Translations under genes and position numbers: made by a program
Shown: positions 48,701 through 53,188 of the stretch, one piece after another
Numbering within the stretch: the first letter of the stretch is position 1
Layout: the number at the start of each line of letters is the position of its first letter
Notes under the pieces: model-generated
Told to the model about the DNA's origin: nothing
Database searches by the model: none
The model's input: only the letters and a program-made list of their open reading frames with translations
Source of the DNA: Apostichopus parvimensis
Taxonomy: Eukaryota; Echinodermata; Holothuroidea; Aspidochirotida; Stichopodidae
Reading direction: 5' to 3'
Length of the DNA stretch: 53,188 bases
NCBI GenBank assembly: GCA_000934455.1
Contig: KN884454.1
Span: forward strand, 67,834-121,021

Positions 48701-51497
48701 AGCAACAGTTCCACTACCTAATTTTGTCCTTCATCTATCTCTCTTCCACCTCTCTCTCTCTTGTGTTCACAGATAATTTGTTTATTCTTTTCCATGACTA
48801 GGAGTATGAATGACTGGGTTTAGTTTTCAGATCTTTATCTCTCTTATCTCCAACATTGGACTTGTACCAACCTTCTTGCCTGTACTCAAACATCCGAGGA
48901 TCAGCGTTGATTGGGATCAAGCCCAGTCTGTGAGCTAAGACCTCGCTCTGTATGATGGAGGTGTTGTTGTGAATGAATATCTTGTCGGCTGCCATTATTG
49001 GAACCTGTTACAGGAAAGAGAATCATTAGATTAAAGTTCATTGTCACTTGCTGTCTGAGGTTAATGTCCGTCTAAGTATTAATATTCTTTCAGCTTATCA
49101 TGTACATGCTAGTTTCAATATTAAATCTAACTTTAAGAGCTCACTTTCTATCAGTGATATGTCTATATGTAGACAAGGCTGTTATTGTTAGCACACTGAA
49201 GGGTGCTATTAATTCAGTAATGACAAATATATCCATTATAAATCCTTTGTTAAATACCATGTTTATATTATCAAATGGATTATATTCTTCCAGTATTACC
49301 AAATGAATAAAGTGTAGGGAACAACAAGGATGAAAGCGTTGGTTTAGAGATATTAGGTGGACGGGTGTAGACTTGAAGAGGTGAAGGGGGATGGAGACAA
49401 TGGCCTGAAACTGGAAGTCTTACACCTTTTTTGGTATTTTTCACAAAATCCACAATTTTAGGGAAAGAAACAATTTGTTTTCATTCGTTACAAGATTCTT
49501 ACTTCAGCCAGCAAGATCCTCCTAAAGGCATTGGCTAATGCAGCATCTATACCAATCATATCAAACTCCATGTCGTTACCATCAATCTTGATAATTTCAA
49601 TCCGAAAATTCTGTGTAATAAAGGAGAATTATTATCAGATAAAGGAATAATCCTGTCATGTGAAGTTAACATACACAATGAAATGATGTGCATAACTTAA
49701 CTGGCTATACTAAATCCAAAAGCCTTCTCTAGATGCACCAAGAAAGTTATTTTTCCTTTGGGTGGAATAATGTTGCAAAATGAAGATGTAAAGACTATTT
49801 AAATATGTAATAAAGCCAAATTATGTGACAGTATGAAAGAGGTGGAAAGGCTGTAACAGTAAGTGAAACTTCTTTTCCTATAGTAGTTTGTACTATGGAT
49901 CCTACCATTCAGCAGTTGAGACCATCAGTTTATTGTTGGTCCTGAGACTTGATTCATCATTATCATTGTTATCATACATACATCTATAACATACTGATGA
50001 CAGAAAGGACACCACAGACAAACCTTTATCTCTGTCAAGATTAGTGATGAATATTGCAACTAGTGGTTCAGAAATCCCATACCATTAAAACCCCAATGGA
50101 TTTAGGTTACAAATTTGACTTTAAAGCAGTATAGCTAAACTGGAGACATGCTTAACTGTATTTAATTTATCTGTTTGTAACTTAAAGTAATATTTGATAT
50201 TTCTATGTTTTCCTGCAGGGTGCAAATTTTTTTTGGATTCCATTTGTCTGCTTATCTGTCTGTCTTTCTAAAATACTAAACATGTAATGTTTACTAGACA
50301 TCTTGCTCTGTAACTCAATGTCAACCACATCTAACCATATTTTCCCCTCAAAGCAGTTTAGAAAATTAAACCTTTGTACACATTCAAGCTATTGAAACTT
50401 GATGACATGTACACTCTGGGATCACTTACTTACCTCGGTAAACTTTGCAAAACTCCATGCGTCATCGTAACCATGATAACTTCCAGGAAAATCTGTGCTA
50501 TGAACCTAGTGATAAGCAGATTATGAAATAAAACATTAATGTACAATGATGATCTATTTATTGCTCCATAAATTTGAGAAGTGGTCAGTGGATGGGCTAT
50601 GTCAAGGTTAGCCCATCATTCTCATCAGTTGAATTAAGACATTGCATTGGGCTCAGATGAGCCTGAAAATAATTAATATAAGCTATCCCAGGGCCTAACA
50701 TTACCCTGCACCATTGTTCAATTAAAGTTGGACAGCCTCTGCCTTGATCTAACTAGTAACTGTATTATAGTGTTAATAATATTACTAGCCTATGCTAGGC
50801 CTAAGTATGTTAGTGGGTTGGCCAAAACATTTAACTTAAACGGCATATAGGCCTTAATCGTTACCTGATATAGGTCTACTATGTTTATTAAACATACGAG
50901 TGATTAATTTCAAGGACAGTTGTGAATAACACCGTTAGGCCAATGCTACTGCATATATTACATTCGCAATGCACCATCGGTTGACTGTTTTATGGGTACT
51001 AATTTAGAATCCGTACCAAGAGGGCGCTCTTTTTGATGGGGTGAGCATTGTTAAATGGGGCTTGGATATTTAACCCCTTTTACTCCTTAATTCCTAACCC
51101 CTAACCCTACTTCCTAACCCTATTTCCTAACCCTAACCCCTTACCCTACTTCCTAACCCTAATTCCTAGCCCCTAGTAAGCTTTCCCATTCATATGGTAC
51201 GGATTGTAAAGTTAGGCCGTTTTATGCGTCTCTTAAAAACTCATTTATTCCAAAAATTTACAGTGATTTGACTTGCATATTTGTGTACTTGTTTAAGCGC
51301 TTTGAGGCCTTTGCATAAAGCGCTCTATAAATATTTGCTTATTATTATTATTACAGTGGTTAGGCCTAAGTTATGGAAAGGCCTAGCCTACACTACAGCT
51401 TACAAGATGAGTGGAGTGTTAACAGAACGATACATACATGGTCAATATCAAACTCGTTTAGTGTGACAAATGAACGTATCCCATCGGTTGTCGCCAT
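42630..51497 (-). CDS. POLR1C: POLR1C, RNA polymerases I and III subunit RPAC1, complete, 11 exons
   Basis: RPAC1 (yeast AC40) is the alpha-like subunit that pairs with RPAC2 and nucleates assembly of RNA polymerases I and III in the nucleus (family knowledge). The exons, in gene order, are 51497-51438, 50505-50434, 49610-49503, 49004-48872, 47786-47667, 46682-46633, 46244-46112, 45895-45773, 44410-44343, 43165-43117 and 42757-42630. They sum to 1044 nt, 347 residues plus TGA; human POLR1C has 346. The alpha-family motif is residues 66-81 ([16 protein letters not shown]). [50 protein letters not shown] and [17 protein letters not shown] match human almost word for word. The start was chosen at the ATG that opens [11 protein letters not shown], which aligns with the human N-terminus. 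Several donors are non-consensus (GTTGGT, GTAGTT, GTTAGG) but are the only in-frame choices. Confidence 0.96.
43117..43165 (-). CDS. POLR1C: POLR1C exon 10 (49 nt)
   Basis: Residues 290-305 and one base of 306. It reads [16 protein letters not shown], against human KLKKVVRLARVRDHYI. Acceptor TTATAG, donor GTAAGT, phase 1. Confidence 0.9.
43600..43850 (-). mobile_element. tRNA-derived SINE-like element
   Basis: Read on the minus strand, 43850-43766 resembles a Ser-type tRNA. It has an A box (TGGCCGTGTGG), a TTTGAAG loop at the anticodon position and a B box (GGTTCGATCCC). The body continues to about 43600 and contains two related 27-bp blocks (plus strand near 43611 and 43720) of the form TGGGA-AAACCG-TGCTTTTGGAT. 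It lies in POLR1C intron 9, in the same orientation as the gene. The family is not identified. Confidence 0.6.
44343..44410 (-). CDS. POLR1C: POLR1C exon 9
   Basis: Residues 267-289. [15 protein letters not shown] aligns with human NPRLDTFSREIFRNE. Acceptor CATTTTAG; donor GTAAGA in phase 0. Confidence 0.92.
45431..45492. repeat. (TATAGTG)n-like simple repeat
   Basis: A run of TATAGTG and TATAGTA words in POLR1C intron 8. It creates a spurious Tyr/His-rich frame on the minus strand. Confidence 0.85.
45773..45895 (-). CDS. POLR1C: POLR1C exon 8
   Basis: Residues 226-266 and one base of 267. [13 protein letters not shown] and [14 protein letters not shown] match human [13 protein letters not shown] and CFSPGVIEVQEVQ. 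Donor GTTAGG, phase 1. Confidence 0.94.
46112..46244 (-). CDS. POLR1C: POLR1C exon 7
   Basis: Residues 182-225 and one base of 226. [18 protein letters not shown] and [17 protein letters not shown] match human closely. Donor GTAAGA, phase 1. Confidence 0.96.
46633..46682 (-). CDS. POLR1C: POLR1C exon 6 (50 nt)
   Basis: A short exon, residues 165-181, [17 protein letters not shown], matching human VYTRHMTWIPLGNQADL. Acceptor CTGTTAG in phase 1; donor GTAAGC in phase 0. Confidence 0.9.
47667..47786 (-). CDS. POLR1C: POLR1C exon 5
   Basis: Residues 125-164 and one base of 165. [14 protein letters not shown] aligns with human DTLQFRLQVRCTRN, followed by a Ser-rich insert and [10 protein letters not shown]. 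This is the variable insert domain of the subunit. Donor GTAGTT, phase 1. Confidence 0.9.
47787..48871. other. POLR1C intron 4
   Basis: No exon was seen. A C-rich block at about 48100-48260 with GGGGCAGGCCCATAACCAGG looks like part of an interspersed repeat, but I cannot name it. Confidence 0.4.
48872..49004 (-). CDS. POLR1C: POLR1C exon 4
   Basis: Residues 81-124 and one base of 125. It starts [16 protein letters not shown] and contains [19 protein letters not shown]. The human subunit has the same NNTSI and AHRLGLIPI words. The donor is GTTGGT, off consensus, in phase 1. Confidence 0.94.
49503..49610 (-). CDS. POLR1C: POLR1C exon 3, alpha motif
   Basis: Residues 45-80, beginning [11 protein letters not shown] and ending in the signature [17 protein letters not shown] that forms the dimerisation face of alpha-like subunits. 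Phase 0 at both ends, acceptor TTACACAG, donor GTAAGA. Confidence 0.96.
50434..50505 (-). CDS. POLR1C: POLR1C exon 2
   Basis: Residues 21-44, [17 protein letters not shown] onward. This is nearly identical to human VHTTDFPGNYSGYDDAW. Phase 0 at both ends, acceptor CACTAG, donor GTAAGT. Confidence 0.95.
51003..51210. mobile_element. Small inverted-repeat-bounded element with telomere-like repeats
   Basis: Ends TTTAGAATCCGTACCA (51003-51018) and TGGTACGGATTGTAAA (51195-51210) are inverted repeats matching at 15 of 16 positions. Between them, 51080-51178 is a degenerate tandem array of TTCCTAACCCTA-type units that contain the telomeric hexamer CCCTAA. No obvious target-site duplication was seen. 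It lies in POLR1C intron 1. Confidence 0.55.
51212..51354 (+). mobile_element. 5'-truncated LINE 3' end
   Basis: The frame [13 protein letters not shown] ends at a stop (51269-51271). A GCGCTTTGAGG-AAGCGCTCTATAAATA tail and a TTATTATTATTA end follow. The KTHLF signature and tail resemble those of the element in the PTK7 intron at 34.3 kb, so both are probably copies of related CR1/L2-like LINEs. It is antisense to POLR1C. Confidence 0.65.
51438..51497 (-). CDS. POLR1C: POLR1C exon 1, start codon
   Basis: Twenty codons starting at ATG (51497-51495), reading [20 protein letters not shown] and ending in phase 0 at GTATGT. It matches the human N-terminal SRVVLGEFGVRN region. The upstream reading contains no longer in-frame start that I can see. 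Confidence 0.88.
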
Positions 51498-51628
51498 ATT
51501 TAATACTGAATTTCACAGTTTCTAACTTTTATATGACCAATTGTCAGGACTCGGATGAGCTTGTCCTTGTTAACGTAAGCATGCAGTATTGGCCTAGTTC
51601 GTGAGGCCTATACTTTCTATTTCTAGTA
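51498..51628. promoter_or_regulatory. Probable POLR1C promoter and 5' UTR region
   Basis: This is the 131 bp upstream of the POLR1C start codon, ending at a divergent ATG on the other strand. No clear TATA box was seen. The call rests on position only. Confidence 0.35.
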
Positions 51629-51817
51629 ATGTTGTTGAGCAAAAGTGCTCTGTCCGTCGGCTGCTACGGAAAACACATGTGCACCAAACTATGGAGCGCA
51701 AACTCTGCCAAAATTGCTGGAGCACTTGTCCAGCAGGTGCACTCGTTCGAGCTACGGATTCGCATTACATGTGGATCGGCTCGGTCGAGCCTCATACCAT
51801 TTCCTTATCCCATCTAG
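51629..51817 (+). other. Divergent open reading frame of unknown status
   Basis: A 62-codon frame from ATG, beginning MLLSKSALSVGCYGK, rich in Ser and basic residues, so it could pass for a mitochondrial presequence. Two other frames stay open over the same bases. I recognise no family and no clear donor. It could be a first exon of a divergent gene or chance. Confidence 0.15.
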
Positions 51818-52111
51818 GAAAATTGCAGTGGACAAATCAAAACCATAAACATATTCTGTCTGAATGAAGGACTAATTTTGAGAATGCCACCCGGCGGAAA
51901 CCTATTGGATAAACAAACTAAAACACAAATACATTGGAAGCTATATGGCCTACATTATACGTTAGCTATTGGTATCGGAAAATTTCTCCAACTCAACTCA
52001 AAGGGCTACTTTTGAACATAGACGTCTCCCAATTCGGATACTCGAAACAAAGTCCGTTTCATTTCAGAACAAACATCAACACTAAGCCTATATCTAAAAC
52101 GCACAAAAAGC

Positions 52112-52450
52112 CATGAAAAATGAATATATGCCGACATATGTAAATAGAATTAATACGGGCATTAAATAGAATTAATACTGATTGATACTATTAAATACCG
52201 ATATACAGACCATTTAATGTCGGCATATATTCATTTTCATGTTTTTGATATCGGCATATAATTTATTTATTGCGGGCACATAATAGATTTATGAAGGACA
52301 TAAATGCTTTTGATGTCCGCATATTGTAGAATTAATACCGTTCTTTAATTTGTTTAATACTGGCATATGAAGCTGCATGGTGATTGGCTGAGAATGAATG
52401 CCAGTATTAGATAGAATTTATATCGGTAATAATTTTAATTCGTACGGACA
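52112..52450. mobile_element. Palindrome-rich, MITE-like block
   Basis: Outer arms 52112-52137 and 52217-52241 (CATGAAAAATGAATATATGC and its complement) form a nearly perfect 26-bp hairpin with one unpaired T. A second inverted repeat (AATACTGGCAT at 52356-52366, ATGCCAGTATT at 52398-52408) follows. Words of the form CGGCATAT and AGAATTAATAC recur through the block. No transposase or target duplication was seen. Confidence 0.55.
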
Positions 52451-52678
52451 TAAACTCAGAAATTATTTCCCGTATGGCCTACCATTTACGTGGTAGTGTT
52501 AATTGCCCCGTCGCGTCGCACTTTATTACTTAAAGCCCAAACAGGCTCGAGTGAATGTTATGATGTGTAGATTGCGTCAATAAGGGAAGACTTAGAAGCT
52601 GATTTCGGGAAACTTGTAAATATGTATAATGAATTGTAAATAAATACCTTAAAGTAACCATTTCCAAGGTCAATAAAT

Positions 52679-52795
52679 AGCTATTACCGATCGGCTATAG
52701 GCAATTTCAGTGGTTACGTTTTCTATTCCTCGTGTCGAAGGTATGCCGATAGCTATTACCGATGGGCTGGAGGCCAACGTGTCGAAGCTACGTAC
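52679..52795. repeat. Two-copy imperfect duplication, about 72-bp period
   Basis: AGCTATTACCGAT(C/G)GGCT followed by a GTGTCGAAG word occurs at 52679 and again at 52751. Confidence 0.65.
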
Positions 52796-52826
52796 GCTGA
52801 GCTACCATGTAAGCTTATGTACAAAT

Positions 52827-52898
52827 GGCCTGTTGGTTTAAAGGTATGGTTCTCGTTTGGTGTGCGTGGGGTCCCGGGTTCGATTCCCCGTCAACAGG
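52827..52898 (+). pseudogene. tRNA-like sequence, tRNA pseudogene or SINE head
   Basis: A 72-nt stretch resembles a Pro-type tRNA. It has an A box (TGGTTTAAAGG), an anticodon-arm region CTCGTTTGGTGTGCG and a B box (GGGTTCGATTCC). Flanks CCTGTTG and CAACAGG pair perfectly over 7 bp but two bases out of the normal register, and the T stem has a mismatch. The anticodon reads GGT in the aligned register, or TGG if shifted. It is unlikely to be a working tRNA. Confidence 0.5.
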
Positions 52899-53188
52899 GG
52901 CGTCAATCCGATTTGAAACGTGGGGGGGACATAATCGATTCGAGTATTCCGGCCATAAGTACTATCTAAGCGGAGCGCCACCATCGGTTGGCGCGCAGCG
53001 TACCAAGAAAATTTCAGATTTCAATACCTGCCAGATCGCTGGAGATGGCACTTGCCAGGCTGAATAGCAGCCAGCTAGTTGCGTGATTTCGGAAGAAAAT
53101 TACAAATTCGTCTCTCAGGAAATCTGCAATAAAGTTCATGCGACCTTCATTTTTGGTGGATTATTTCTTTTATTAGTGATTCCAATTG

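Noticed and set aside
1-53188. Retrovirus-like, Polinton-like or other capsid-bearing element
   Set aside because: No protease, integrase, capsid or envelope motif and no long terminal repeats were seen; the only retroelement traces are LINE tails and SINE-like copies.

Overview
The window is intron-rich animal DNA, AT-rich with many homopolymer runs. It carries two convergent single-copy genes set among introns, short repeats and fragments of transposable elements. Both proteins are full metazoan orthologues. The tRNA-derived SINE-like copies and truncated LINE 3' ends resemble those of marine invertebrate deuterostomes. An echinoderm is my best guess, but nothing in the sequence proves the taxon.

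Left part, plus strand, about 7.7-35.8 kb: the 3' four-fifths of PTK7, the Wnt/planar-polarity pseudokinase receptor (Drosophila relative off-track). Eleven exons join in frame into 931 complete codons plus a stop. They encode Ig domains 2 to 7, a transmembrane helix, a basic juxtamembrane stretch and a pseudokinase domain. The signal peptide and Ig1 were not found and should lie upstream of base 1, so bases 1-7727 are probably intron. Two local duplications stand out. A 146-bp tandem duplication spans the acceptor and first 57 bp of the Ig2 exon. A 38-39-bp minisatellite with 11 full units was built from the last 24 bp of the Ig7 exon plus its splice donor, so intact or near-intact donors are repeated downstream of the real one.

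Middle, 35.8-42.6 kb: the PTK7 3' UTR and the intergenic or UTR space between the two stop codons. It holds candidate poly(A) signals on both strands and a 15-bp perfect hairpin.

Right part, minus strand, 51.5-42.6 kb: a complete POLR1C (RPAC1/RPA40) gene, the alpha-like subunit shared by RNA polymerases I and III. Eleven exons give exactly 347 codons plus TGA. Upstream of its ATG lie an unassigned divergent ORF, a palindrome-rich MITE-like block, and a tRNA-like sequence near the right end.

The two genes do not share a pathway. PTK7 acts at the cell surface in polarity signalling, and POLR1C acts in rRNA, tRNA and 5S transcription. Their linkage is notable because, from memory, both map to human 6p21.1. 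No viral-like element, CRISPR array or bacterial-type system was seen.
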